Source of the DNA: Ferruginibacter sp.
GTDB taxonomy: Bacteria; Bacteroidota; Bacteroidia; Chitinophagales; Chitinophagaceae
Direction: 5' to 3'
Assembly: GCF_028288465.1 (NCBI RefSeq)
Contig: NZ_JAQBNR010000071.1
Coordinates: forward strand, 1-49,573
Length of the DNA: 49,573 nucleotides
The notes beneath the pieces are model-generated. The model ran no database searches, had not been told where the DNA came from, and saw only the letters and a program-made list of their open reading frames with translations. The position numbers and the translations under genes were made by a program. Positions 27,160-35,676 of this stretch are shown here, one piece after another (position 1 is the first letter of the stretch; the number at the start of each line of letters is the position of its first letter).

Positions 27160-27891
27160 ATGACAGCAACCAAAGCCGATATTATTGCCCGTTTGCAAAA
27201 GGATATTTTTCCTTTACAGGGATTTAAAACTGCCCTGAATAATACTGCTTTGGACAAGGCGCTTGGTCCCATAAAAAATGCTTTTCCCGGCAACCATTTT
27301 CCATTGGGTGTAATGCATGAATTTATAAGTGATAGTAAAGAAACAGTTGCTGTTACAACAGGTTTTGTTGCAGGAGTATTGGCTCAGCTAATACAGGATG
27401 ATGGGGTGATGATATGGATAGGTGCCTGCAAAAATATTTTTCCACCGGCATATCAATCATTCGGCATAGCCCCGGATAAAATTATTTTTATCGATCTGCA
27501 GAAAGAAAAACAAATTTGCTGGGCAATGGAAGAAGCGCTTAAATGCGAAGGGTTAGTGGCGGTAATTGGTGAAATGCAGGAATTAAGTTTTAACGCTTCA
27601 AGGCGGCTGCAGTTGGCCGTGGAGCAAAGTAAGGTAACAGGTTTTATTATACGCAACAATCCCCGCAGTTTAAATACTACCGCCTGTGTTACGCGTTGGC
27701 AGATAACTTCTTTACGAAGCCGGCTGCCGGAAGGAATGCCCGGTGTAGGCTTTCCCCGCTGGAAAGTTTCCCTCCTGAAAGTAAGAAACGGCAAGCCGGG
27801 AAGTTGGGACATTGAATTTGTCGCAGGCCGCTTCAGGCAGGTAAATTCCATACCAGCCATTCCGTTACAGGTACAACAAAAAACGGGATGA
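27160..27891 (+). CDS. imuA: ImuA-like accessory protein of the mutasome
   Basis: 243 residues. FPLGVMHEFISDSKETVAVTTGFVAGVLA corresponds to the RecA-like core start of ImuA/SulA-type proteins, but the usual P-loop GxxxxGKT is replaced by SDSKETVA, so ATP binding is doubtful. Other family features are VMIWIGACKNIFPPAYQSFGI, AMEEALKCEGLVAVIGEM and TTACVTRWQITSLRSRLPEGMPGVGFPRWKV (a conserved C-terminal block, given here as the residues after about 175). It is one base from the imuB start, forming an operon. Partners in other bacteria are ImuB and DnaE2, which together perform damage-induced translesion synthesis. Confidence 0.88.
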   Translation: MTATKADIIARLQKDIFPLQGFKTALNNTALDKALGPIKNAFPGNHFPLGVMHEFISDSKETVAVTTGFVAGVLAQLIQDDGVMIWIGACKNIFPPAYQSFGIAPDKIIFIDLQKEKQICWAMEEALKCEGLVAVIGEMQELSFNASRRLQLAVEQSKVTGFIIRNNPRSLNTTACVTRWQITSLRSRLPEGMPGVGFPRWKVSLLKVRNGKPGSWDIEFVAGRFRQVNSIPAIPLQVQQKTG

Positions 27892-27892
27892 T

Positions 27893-29392
27893 ATGTCAAA
27901 ACGTTTTGTATCTATATGGTTCCGTCAGTTAAAAACGGATTGGCTTACCCGCCGCCAACCCAGTTTGAAACAGGTACCCTTTGTATTGGTTTTACCCGAT
28001 CATGGCCGGATGATAATCACAGCCGCCAATGAACCGGCAAAAATTCAAGGCGTATATACGGGTATGGTATTGGCAGATGCAAGGGCCATTATCACAGATT
28101 TGCAATATTTTGATGACGAGCCCGGGCGGGCGGCCATATTATTAACCGGACTAGCAGAATGGTGTATACGGTACACACCGGCCGCTGCAACCGATACACC
28201 TGATGGATTGTTGCTGGAGGTAACCGGCTGCGCTCATTTGTGGGGTGGAGAAGAACAGTATTTAACGGATATAGCCAAACGGTTACACCATATAGGTTAT
28301 GATATCAGCATTGCCATAGCAGATACCATTGGCGCAGCATGGGCAATGGTACGGTTTGGTAAAAAGATAAACATTGTTGAACCATCACGGCAAGCCGATG
28401 CGTTGCTTAATTTACCACCTCAGGCACTAAGGTTGGAAGCAACAATAATTGAACGCCTTGAAAAACTGGGACTGCGGCAAATTCACCAGTTTATTGCAAT
28501 GCCACGAACAGCCTTGCGGCGGCGTTTTGGCCAGGAATTACTCAACCAATTGGATAAGGCATTGGGTTTGGAAGAAGAAACCATTCAGCCAATACAACCC
28601 GTTGTACCATACCAGGAAAAATTGCCCTGCCTGGAACCAATCGTAACCGCAACGGGTATTGAGATAGCCTTGCAGCATTTGCTGGATGCGGTATGCAACA
28701 GATTGCAGCAGGAACAGAAAGGGCTTCGGCTGGCCATATTGAAATGTTACCGGGTAGATGGAAAAATGATATCGGTTGATATTGGTACCCTGCGTCCTTC
28801 CTGTAACAGCAGGCATTTGTTTAAATTATTTGAAGAAAAAATTGCCACCATAGAACCTGCCCTGGGGATAGAATTATTTATATTGGAAGCAACTGCAACA
28901 GAAGATCTTTCCACCGTACAAAAAAATTTGTTTGGGCACAAAGGAGCATTGGATGATATTGAGCTGGCAGAATTGCTGGACAGGATGGCCGGAAAGATTG
29001 GCGCACAGCATATTCACCGCTTTATACCCGATGAACATTACTGGCCCGAACGTTCTTTTAAAAAGGCTGCCTTAAACGAAGCTCTCGCTACCGGGTGGAA
29101 AGTCAGCAACCCGAGACCGTTGCATGTATTGCCGAGGCCACAACTCATTAATGTGACGGCGCCGGTTCCCGATTATCCACCCATGAATTTCAGGTATATG
29201 GGCAACTTACACACCATTATAAAGGCAGACGGTCCGGAGCGTATTGAGCAGGAATGGTGGTTGCAGCAGGGGCGGCACCGGGATTATTATATAGTTGAAG
29301 ATGAGGAAGGTAAACGCTATTGGCTTTTCCGGTCCGGTCATTATGATGTGGAAAAAACCTACCGGTGGTATTTACATGGTTTTTTTGCATAA
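27893..29392 (+). CDS. imuB: ImuB, inactive Y-family polymerase adaptor
   Basis: 499 residues. It begins KRFVSIWFRQLKTDWL, where an active DinB would have an aspartate in the first strand. The second acidic pair (SxDE) is replaced by LLLEVTGCAHLWGG, so the catalytic acids are missing, as in typical ImuB. An HhH stretch with LRQIHQFIAMPRTALRRRFG follows (about 195-215), then the little-finger region. The ImuB-specific tail runs RIEQEWW to RYWLFRSGHYD. ImuB links DnaE2 to the beta clamp; no QLxLF-type clamp motif was confirmed. The start ATG at 27893 is one base from the imuA stop. Confidence 0.92.
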   Translation: MSKRFVSIWFRQLKTDWLTRRQPSLKQVPFVLVLPDHGRMIITAANEPAKIQGVYTGMVLADARAIITDLQYFDDEPGRAAILLTGLAEWCIRYTPAAATDTPDGLLLEVTGCAHLWGGEEQYLTDIAKRLHHIGYDISIAIADTIGAAWAMVRFGKKINIVEPSRQADALLNLPPQALRLEATIIERLEKLGLRQIHQFIAMPRTALRRRFGQELLNQLDKALGLEEETIQPIQPVVPYQEKLPCLEPIVTATGIEIALQHLLDAVCNRLQQEQKGLRLAILKCYRVDGKMISVDIGTLRPSCNSRHLFKLFEEKIATIEPALGIELFILEATATEDLSTVQKNLFGHKGALDDIELAELLDRMAGKIGAQHIHRFIPDEHYWPERSFKKAALNEALATGWKVSNPRPLHVLPRPQLINVTAPVPDYPPMNFRYMGNLHTIIKADGPERIEQEWWLQQGRHRDYYIVEDEEGKRYWLFRSGHYDVEKTYRWYLHGFFA

Positions 29393-29454
29393 GGTTAATG
29401 GAAGCATTTATTATTTAAAAGAAATAAGAAGATAAAATATTAAGATCGAAATTT

Positions 29455-29601
29455 TTTATTTAATTGTTACAGGCTGCTTACTTTTTTTGTCTTGACACAA
29501 AAAAAGTAACAAAAAAAAGTCAAGACAGCAACGAATACAGCCCGTTTGCTGTCAAGGAGCTTTGTTGAGCTTTTGTGCATAGTAATTTCAGCTTTAGTAA
29601 T
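29455..29601 (+). repeat. 147-bp dispersed repeat, copy 1
   Basis: About 147 bp that match, in reverse complement and at roughly nine in ten bases by eye, the sequence at 35511-35658. It has internal hairpins: GTCTTGAC with GTCAAGAC, and GACAGCAACG with CGTTTGCTGTC. It ends in CTTTAGTAAT. It lies in the 354-bp gap between imuB and dnaE2 and contains no transposase. The parts of that gap not covered by this repeat hold only the operator-like site at 29661-29681. Confidence 0.85.
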
Positions 29602-29660
29602 CCTATTCTTAGGCTTGTTACATTCTAAGTATAAAGAACAGGCCTGCTACTTTTTATAGC

Positions 29661-29681
29661 ATTACTAATACGTTTGATTAT
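29661..29681 (+). promoter_or_regulatory. Degenerate copy of the imuA operator before dnaE2
   Basis: ATTACTAAT, spacer ACG, TTTGATTAT has the same 9-3-9 layout as the imuA site and agrees with it at 14 of 18 arm positions. Its centre is about 76 bp upstream of the dnaE2 start. The AT-rich background makes chance similarity possible. Confidence 0.35.
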
Positions 29682-29746
29682 TAAATTCTTAATCCTCCCA
29701 ACATCAGAAACGTTAACAAATACAGTGTTCATTTTTATAAATACAA

Positions 29747-32700
29747 ATGCAATACACAGAGCTACAAGTCACTTCTAACTTTAGTTTTTTAAGGGGCGCT
29801 TCTCACCCGGAAGAAATGGTGGAGCAGGCAGCGGCATTGGGTTATACTGCCATTGCCATTACTGACCGCAATAGTTTTGCGGGTATTGTACGGGCACATG
29901 CGGCAGCTAAAAAAAATGGTATCCGCATCATTGTTGGTTGCAGGCTCGATCTGTTGGATGGCGTATCCCTGTTAGCCTATCCAACTACCAAAAAAGCCTA
30001 TGCGCAATTGTGTAATTTACTAACGCTTGGAAACAGGCGTGCAGAAAAAGGCGACTGCCATTTGTATAAAAAAGATGTGTACGAATATGCTGACGATATA
30101 AAATTTATCCTGTTGCCACCGGAGCAATTAAATGAAGTATTTGAATTTGAAGAGGCTTTCAAAAATATTGTGCAGGAATACAAACAGGCTTTTGGAGAAA
30201 ATCTATACCTGGCAGCAACCCGCCGGTACCAGGGCGATGACAGTAAATATTTATTCCGGATGGCACAACTGGCAACACAATTTCGTGTGTCGCTGGTGGC
30301 TACGAATGATGTGCATTATCATGAACCCGCCAGGAGACAATTGCAGGATATTGTAACCTGTGTGCGGGAGAAATGTACCATTTACAATGCTGGTTACCGG
30401 TTGCATTCCAATGCAGAAAGATTTTTAAAACCGAATGATGAAATGTTGCGGTTGTTCAGGCAATATCCTGATGCCATCCGACGCACAGAAGAAATTGCAG
30501 CAGCCTGCCAGTTTTCATTGAACGAATTAAAATATGAATACCCGGAAGAGATCACTACGGGTGGCCGCACGCCACAGGAAGAACTGACAATGCTTGCATG
30601 GGAAGGTGCGCAGAAGCGCTACGGAGACAATCTTTCCCAAAAGACTATTGATTCGATTAACCATGAATTGAAATTCATTGAGGAGATGAATTATGCCGCC
30701 TATTTTCTTACGGTGCATGATATAGTGCGTTTTGCCCGGCACCAAAAAATTCTTTGCCAGGGTCGTGGCTCCGCTGCCAATTCAACAGTTTGTTATTGCC
30801 TGGAGGTTACCTCAATTGATCCCATCAAATTTGATTTGTTGTTTGAACGTTTTATCTCTTCTGCAAGAAATGAACCACCGGATATTGATGTGGATTTTGA
30901 ACATGAACGACGGGAGGAAGTGATGCAATACGTGTTTCAAAAATACGGGCGTGACAGGGCGGCGATTGTTGCTACCGTAACACAACAACACCAGAAGGGA
31001 GCCATCCGTGATGTAGGCAAAGCCATGGGTTTATCAGTCGATACCATCAATAAAATTTCCGGTTCCGTCTGGGAGTTTACTGATGACATGTGGCAAGGTA
31101 AGGGCATGGCGGAACAAGGCATGAACCCCGGTGACCTGCACCTGAAAAAAGTAATGCAACTTACCCGGGAGTTCATGGGGTTTCCGCGACAGCTAGGTCA
31201 GCATACAGGTGGCTTTGTAATCACCAATGGTAAACTCAGTGATCTCGTTCCCATCATGAATGCACGCATGGTTGACCGTACCTGCATTGAATGGAACAAA
31301 GATGATATTGATGCGCTCGGCTTCATGAAGATTGATGTACTGGCATTAGGCATGCTCACCTGCATCCGTAAAGCATTTGACCTGGCAGGAGAGCATTATG
31401 GTCTCGAACTTACCTTGGCCAATGTTCCACAGGATCGCCCGGAAGTGTACGAAATGATTTCTCATGCAGATACCATTGGTGTTTTTCAGATAGAAAGTCG
31501 TGCACAGCAAAGCATGTTACCAAGGTTAAGACCCAATTGCTTTTATGACCTGGTGATTGAAGTAGCCATTGTGCGGCCGGGCCCAATACAGGGCGATATG
31601 GTGCATCCTTATTTAAGAAGGCGTAATAATGAAGAAGCAGTAGAATATCCGTCCCCCGAATTAAAAGAGATACTGCAACGTACATTGGGTGTGCCTTTGT
31701 TCCAGGAGCAGGCAATGAAAATTGCGATTGTTGCCGCAGATTTTTCACCTGCAGAAGCAGACGAATTGCGGCGTAGTATGGCTACTTTTAAAGCAAAGGG
31801 GTTGGTGTCGAAATTCAGGGAAAAGCTGGTGACGGGAATGACAAAAAAGGGATATAGCGAGGAGTATGCAATAAGGGTATTTAAACAACTGGAAGGGTTT
31901 GGAAGTTATGGCTTTCCTGAAAGTCATGCTGCCAGTTTTGCCCTGCTGGTGTATGTAAGCAGCTGGCTAAAATGTTTTTATCCGGATGTTTTTGCCTGCG
32001 CTTTGTTAAACAGTATGCCCATGGGTTTTTATCAGCCTGCGCAAATAGTGGCTGATGCAAAAAAGCATGGAGTGGAAATCAGACCTGTTGATATTAACCA
32101 TTCCCAATGGGATAATTTGCTGGAAGAAAAATCGGGTAAGTATTGTGCTATGCGGCTTGGCTTCCGGCAGGTAAAGGGATTGCGGCAGGAAGATATAGCC
32201 ATACTCGTATCAAACAGAAAGCTACCCTACAACAGTATCAACGCTTTGCGGGATATTGGTTTGCCCGAAGCCGCCCTGGAAAAATTAGCTGATGCCGATG
32301 CGTTTCGTTCTATTGGGTTAGACAGAAGGCAGGCTTTGTGGGAAATATCTACCAAGGACCGTCCGCACGCAATGTTTTCCGGCCAGCCTGCTGCAGATGC
32401 TGCCGGTGAAAATATAGTATTGCCAGTGATGAGTATTTCAGAACATGTGGTACACGATTATGCCGCCACAGCTTTATCATTAAAAGCGCACCCGGTGAGT
32501 TTTGTAAGAGAAAAGCTGAACCAGTTGCACATTGTTACTACCAGACAGTTGTCAACGTTAAAAGACGGCACCCTTGTAAAAGTAGCCGGACTGGTGCTGG
32601 TAAGGCAACGCCCAGGTACTGCGAAAGGTGTTTGCTTTATGACGATTGAAGATGAAACCGGTTTTTCCAACCTCGTAATTTTTCAAACACTGTTCGACAA

Positions 32701-32971
32701 ATTCCGTAAAGAAATTTTGCAATCCAGGTTGATTATGGTGGAAGGAAAAGTACAAATTGAAGGAGAAGTGATTCATGTAATTGTACAACGATGTCATGAT
32801 TTTTCAAAACTTTTACGGCAGTTAACTGCGGCACAGCAACATGATCCGAACGTGCTTACGTTGGCTTATGCGGATGAAAAATCTATCCCCACCCATGCAC
32901 AACACAAAAGACCCACCGCAAAGGAAATAGCGCAGGAAAATATTTTCCCGGATGCCCGGAATTTTAAATGA
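29747..32971 (+). CDS. dnaE2: Error-prone DNA polymerase DnaE2
   Basis: 1074 residues, the usual DnaE2 size. It has an N-terminal PHP domain (YTELQVTSNFSFLRGASHPEEM, residues 2-23). The polymerase core holds the catalytic pair in PPDIDVDFEHERR (D379, D381) and the third acid in KIDVLALGMLT (D530), whose LALGMLT form is typical of DnaE2 and not DnaE1. QHTGGFVI and SYGFPESHAASFALL are conserved finger motifs. A C-terminal OB fold carries VAGLVLVRQRPGTAKGVCFMTIED. It performs mutagenic translesion synthesis with ImuA/ImuB. It is separated from imuB by 354 bp containing a dispersed repeat, so it probably has its own promoter. Confidence 0.96.
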   Translation: MQYTELQVTSNFSFLRGASHPEEMVEQAAALGYTAIAITDRNSFAGIVRAHAAAKKNGIRIIVGCRLDLLDGVSLLAYPTTKKAYAQLCNLLTLGNRRAEKGDCHLYKKDVYEYADDIKFILLPPEQLNEVFEFEEAFKNIVQEYKQAFGENLYLAATRRYQGDDSKYLFRMAQLATQFRVSLVATNDVHYHEPARRQLQDIVTCVREKCTIYNAGYRLHSNAERFLKPNDEMLRLFRQYPDAIRRTEEIAAACQFSLNELKYEYPEEITTGGRTPQEELTMLAWEGAQKRYGDNLSQKTIDSINHELKFIEEMNYAAYFLTVHDIVRFARHQKILCQGRGSAANSTVCYCLEVTSIDPIKFDLLFERFISSARNEPPDIDVDFEHERREEVMQYVFQKYGRDRAAIVATVTQQHQKGAIRDVGKAMGLSVDTINKISGSVWEFTDDMWQGKGMAEQGMNPGDLHLKKVMQLTREFMGFPRQLGQHTGGFVITNGKLSDLVPIMNARMVDRTCIEWNKDDIDALGFMKIDVLALGMLTCIRKAFDLAGEHYGLELTLANVPQDRPEVYEMISHADTIGVFQIESRAQQSMLPRLRPNCFYDLVIEVAIVRPGPIQGDMVHPYLRRRNNEEAVEYPSPELKEILQRTLGVPLFQEQAMKIAIVAADFSPAEADELRRSMATFKAKGLVSKFREKLVTGMTKKGYSEEYAIRVFKQLEGFGSYGFPESHAASFALLVYVSSWLKCFYPDVFACALLNSMPMGFYQPAQIVADAKKHGVEIRPVDINHSQWDNLLEEKSGKYCAMRLGFRQVKGLRQEDIAILVSNRKLPYNSINALRDIGLPEAALEKLADADAFRSIGLDRRQALWEISTKDRPHAMFSGQPAADAAGENIVLPVMSISEHVVHDYAATALSLKAHPVSFVREKLNQLHIVTTRQLSTLKDGTLVKVAGLVLVRQRPGTAKGVCFMTIEDETGFSNLVIFQTLFDKFRKEILQSRLIMVEGKVQIEGEVIHVIVQRCHDFSKLLRQLTAAQQHDPNVLTLAYADEKSIPTHAQHKRPTAKEIAQENIFPDARNFK

Positions 32972-32983
32972 GGGGATGTGAGT

Positions 32984-33340
32984 TTAATAAAAAAACTGTT
33001 CCGAAACTATTTTGCCATCCTTCACATGATACACACATATCTCATGATTGGTTTTGCGTTCTTCGCCTTTCATTTGCAGATCCGTATCCCAGGCAACGGA
33101 AAAATAATCACCCGCCACTACCGGGTCGCTGATGGTGCTGCCATAAAACTCCGCAACATGCGATACAAACAACGCTGCTTTCGCACGGATGGCGTCCATG
33201 CCCCTGGTTTCCAGTGGCAGCAAGCCTTCGCGTGGTTCAATGCTCACAATATCTGGCGAAAACAATAATTCTTTTACTTCTTCTATCTGGCCATTGCGGC
33301 ACATGTTTACTAATGTAGTGGCTATTTCTTTTGTTGTCAT
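32984..33340 (-). CDS. SnoaL-like / NTF2-fold protein
   Basis: 118 residues from ATG 33338-33340 (MTTKEIATTLVNMCRNGQ); the longer frame adds seven residues with no support. IEEVKELLFSPDIVSIEP and the strand pattern up to ICVYHVKDGKIVSEQFFY are the SnoaL-like nuclear-transport-factor-2 fold. These are small ligand-binding or isomerase-like proteins of uncertain role. Its stop faces the dnaE2 stop 12 bp away, so the two genes are convergent with almost no spacer. Confidence 0.8.
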   Translation of the reverse strand: MTTKEIATTLVNMCRNGQIEEVKELLFSPDIVSIEPREGLLPLETRGMDAIRAKAALFVSHVAEFYGSTISDPVVAGDYFSVAWDTDLQMKGEERKTNHEICVYHVKDGKIVSEQFFY

Positions 33341-33454
33341 GATGATGATTTCTTCTTTCAAAAATATTGATTTTTGCTTTTTGAATTCCGATACATAAAC
33401 AAAACCTATCAGACTTTACAGTAATTTGCCACCATTAACCCAACACCTTCATTG

Positions 33455-34153
33455 ATGAAAATAAATATCCGCGGCTTAATGATGGCTTCAGTATGTGTAA
33501 CTTTTTTTTGTTTTGCAACACCACCATCGCCTGTACAACAACTGAAAAATCCTCCCGGTAAAGAACCGGATGAAACCATTTCTTACCGGGTGGATAATTA
33601 CAATGTAACGGCAACATTGTTTCCCGACCAGGAACCACAGGCTTTTATTATCAGGGATACGCTTATATTGGGCTTTAAGTGCCATGGTAAATATGAAGGC
33701 ATGAATAAGGACGATACACTCGATTTTATATGCATTATTCCATACCATTTTCCATTGCCCGAGTTTACCTCAACCTTTGACAATAATTGGGGCCTGAATG
33801 GCTGTACTCACTTATGCACGCTTTCTTACTCCCCCTTGATGTGGTTTTCAGGGTATGCGACCAATGCAGCTGCGCAAATAGGCAAATTCAGGATTTACCC
33901 GCCTGAGTTGTTAGACGCCAAAGGCGGTATGTCTGGTGACAAAATATCGGGTCTGTATCGCGTAAAAGGAGATTTTGAATTGAATGAAGCCACCCTCATC
34001 TCTGCATCTACCGCACCGGAGTGTGATCATTCATCAGACGTCCGGATGGAAAAAAATATTTATCCCTGGTATGATCCTGCTTGTGTGACATTGCAAAAAA
34101 AGAAAATCACCAATGGGCATTTTTCTATTAAGATAAAAATGTTGTTTATCTAA
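33455..34153 (+). CDS. Secreted protein of unknown function
   Basis: 232 residues from ATG 33455. The N-terminus (MKINIRGLMMASVCVTFFCFATPPSP) is a signal peptide with a possible cleavage near FATPP. The mature part is rich in aromatic residues and cysteines (FKCHGKYEGMN, GLNGCTHLCTLSY, TAPECDHSSD, YDPACVTL), suggesting disulfides in the periplasm or outside. No family was recognised. It is divergent from the SnoaL-like gene and convergent with the phosphoesterase gene, so it is probably transcribed alone. Confidence 0.6.
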   Translation: MKINIRGLMMASVCVTFFCFATPPSPVQQLKNPPGKEPDETISYRVDNYNVTATLFPDQEPQAFIIRDTLILGFKCHGKYEGMNKDDTLDFICIIPYHFPLPEFTSTFDNNWGLNGCTHLCTLSYSPLMWFSGYATNAAAQIGKFRIYPPELLDAKGGMSGDKISGLYRVKGDFELNEATLISASTAPECDHSSDVRMEKNIYPWYDPACVTLQKKKITNGHFSIKIKMLFI

Positions 34154-34159
34154 GCTGCT

Positions 34160-35059
34160 TTAATAATTTACATACTGCTCGGTAAAACTTCCATCAGCAT
34201 ACAGATCAATCAGCCCGTAACCCGGTGCGGTTTCTCTTTTGTTGCCCTTCCACCAGGCGCCGCTTACTGCGCCGTTGCAGATATAGGTTACATTGTTGTA
34301 CACTACTTTGTCTCTTAAATGAACATGGCCGCTGAGGCAGAGTTTTACATTCGGGTAACCATTAAACAGCTTGATTATTTTAGCCGTATCCGTATGCATG
34401 TCACCACCTGTCATTTCCCATTTGTTTACAATGTCATCTTCAATCATCAGCGTAGCGGTTAAAATGGGAATATGCAATAAAACACAAACGGGCATACTTG
34501 CGGCGGTTGACTTCAACTCGTTTTGTAACCAGCTAAACTGCTCATCACCCAGTTTACCGATGTACCAGGTGTTGTCAATATCCAGGTGTACACTGTCCAG
34601 CACAATAAATTTCCATCCACTTTGCGTAAAACTATACCAGGGTTTGGAAAGCTGCAATTGGTCAAGTGAAAATTGTTTGCCATAAACAGCCTGGCCTTTG
34701 TTGTTTTCACTCCACCAGATATCATGATTGCCCAGGGCATAATGTATCGGTAATGTACAGGCGCTTTTTACAATGCTATGATATAAACTCCATTGCGCAT
34801 TGATTGCGGGCAGGTTTTCTTTATTCATATCAAATACAATATCGCCGCCGTTTAAAATCATGCCAACAGCGGGGCTTTGCGCTTGTACATGTTGCAGGCA
34901 GCGCCGGAAGCGGGCAGGTGCATCCCATTCATCTTTCAGGTGCACATCGGTAAGATGCGCTACCCGCAGCACCGGTGGCAATGATGTTGGCAATTGAACC
35001 GGTAATATTGGCGCCAGCAACAGGCCACCCAGATTTTTGATAAGCGATCTTCTTTTCAT
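34160..35059 (-). CDS. Exported calcineurin-like metallophosphoesterase
   Basis: 299 residues. The start MKRRSLIKNLGGLLLAPILP resembles a Tat signal lacking the full consensus. The metal-site motifs are complete: TDVH (DxH), NGGDIVFD (GD), GNHDIWW (GNH), an H in LLHIPIL, and GHVHLRD (GHxH). This makes an active dinuclear enzyme likely, probably a periplasmic phosphodiesterase or phosphatase. The gap upstream is dominated by repeats, so its promoter could not be placed. Confidence 0.9.
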   Translation of the reverse strand: MKRRSLIKNLGGLLLAPILPVQLPTSLPPVLRVAHLTDVHLKDEWDAPARFRRCLQHVQAQSPAVGMILNGGDIVFDMNKENLPAINAQWSLYHSIVKSACTLPIHYALGNHDIWWSENNKGQAVYGKQFSLDQLQLSKPWYSFTQSGWKFIVLDSVHLDIDNTWYIGKLGDEQFSWLQNELKSTAASMPVCVLLHIPILTATLMIEDDIVNKWEMTGGDMHTDTAKIIKLFNGYPNVKLCLSGHVHLRDKVVYNNVTYICNGAVSGAWWKGNKRETAPGYGLIDLYADGSFTEQYVNY

Positions 35060-35204
35060 GTTGTTATTATTGAAGGAATATAATGTGAATTGGATTAAGT
35101 ATTACAAATGTATTATTGTGAACTCAAAAAAGTTAGCCCTTTATTTTTTTAGGTTGCTTTACTTTTTCCATGTTCACGGCATTTTTCATTTTGATGCATT
35201 CGCC

Positions 35205-35325
35205 TCTATAGCCCGGTGGGCTGCGTAACCCGAACGCTGCTGCTTTTGCTTCTTTCGAAAATCCCGATAGCTACGGGAATGCTGCGCATTTTTCGGATTC
35301 CGGCAAGCCGGAACCGAACCAAAAG
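35205..35325. repeat. GC-rich palindromic intergenic element
   Basis: In an otherwise AT-rich 617-bp gap lies a GC-rich patch with two palindromes: TCCCG/CGGGA around TAGCTA (35262-35278) and TTCCGGC-AA-GCCGGAA (35298-35313). Its first part (CCCGGTGGGCTGCGTAACCCG from about 35212) is also self-complementary in short stretches. There is no ORF. Elements of this look are common between Bacteroidota genes, but I see only one copy here. The stretch 35326-35510 shows nothing else. Confidence 0.45.
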
Positions 35326-35510
35326 ATGTAGCTTATCCGGTTACTGTTTTCAATACGGAGGAATAATTTGAAGACTATTGAAACGGGGTAGATTTTAATA
35401 CTGTATGATTTTTACTTTTTTTGATTTTGAATTTAGTTCGTAAAAATTATTTGTGCTATAGAATCAGATGCTTATCGATTTTACTAAGCTGTAAAGATGC
35501 AAAGAGTAGA

Positions 35511-35658
35511 ATTACTAAAGCTGAAACTACTATGCACAAAAGTTTAACATAGCTCCCTGACAGCAACGGGCTGTATTCGTTGCTGTCTTGACTTTTTTTT
35601 GTTATCTTTTTTTTGTGTCAAGACAAAAAAAGTAAGCAAGAAGTAACAATTAAATAAA
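35511..35658 (-). repeat. 148-bp dispersed repeat, copy 2 (inverted)
   Basis: Reverse-complement partner of 29455-29601; the two together bound a 5.9-kb segment with dnaE2, the SnoaL gene, the unknown gene and the phosphoesterase. This copy keeps the perfect 10-bp hairpin GACAGCAACG/CGTTGCTGTC and the GTCTTGAC/GTCAAGAC pair. It ends 19 bp from the sialidase stop. Confidence 0.85.
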
Positions 35659-35676
35659 GTAATTGCGGCTCACCTT

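Noticed and set aside
29455..35658. Composite transposon
   Set aside because: The flanking repeats contain no transposase or recombinase and the genes inside are ordinary chromosomal ones.
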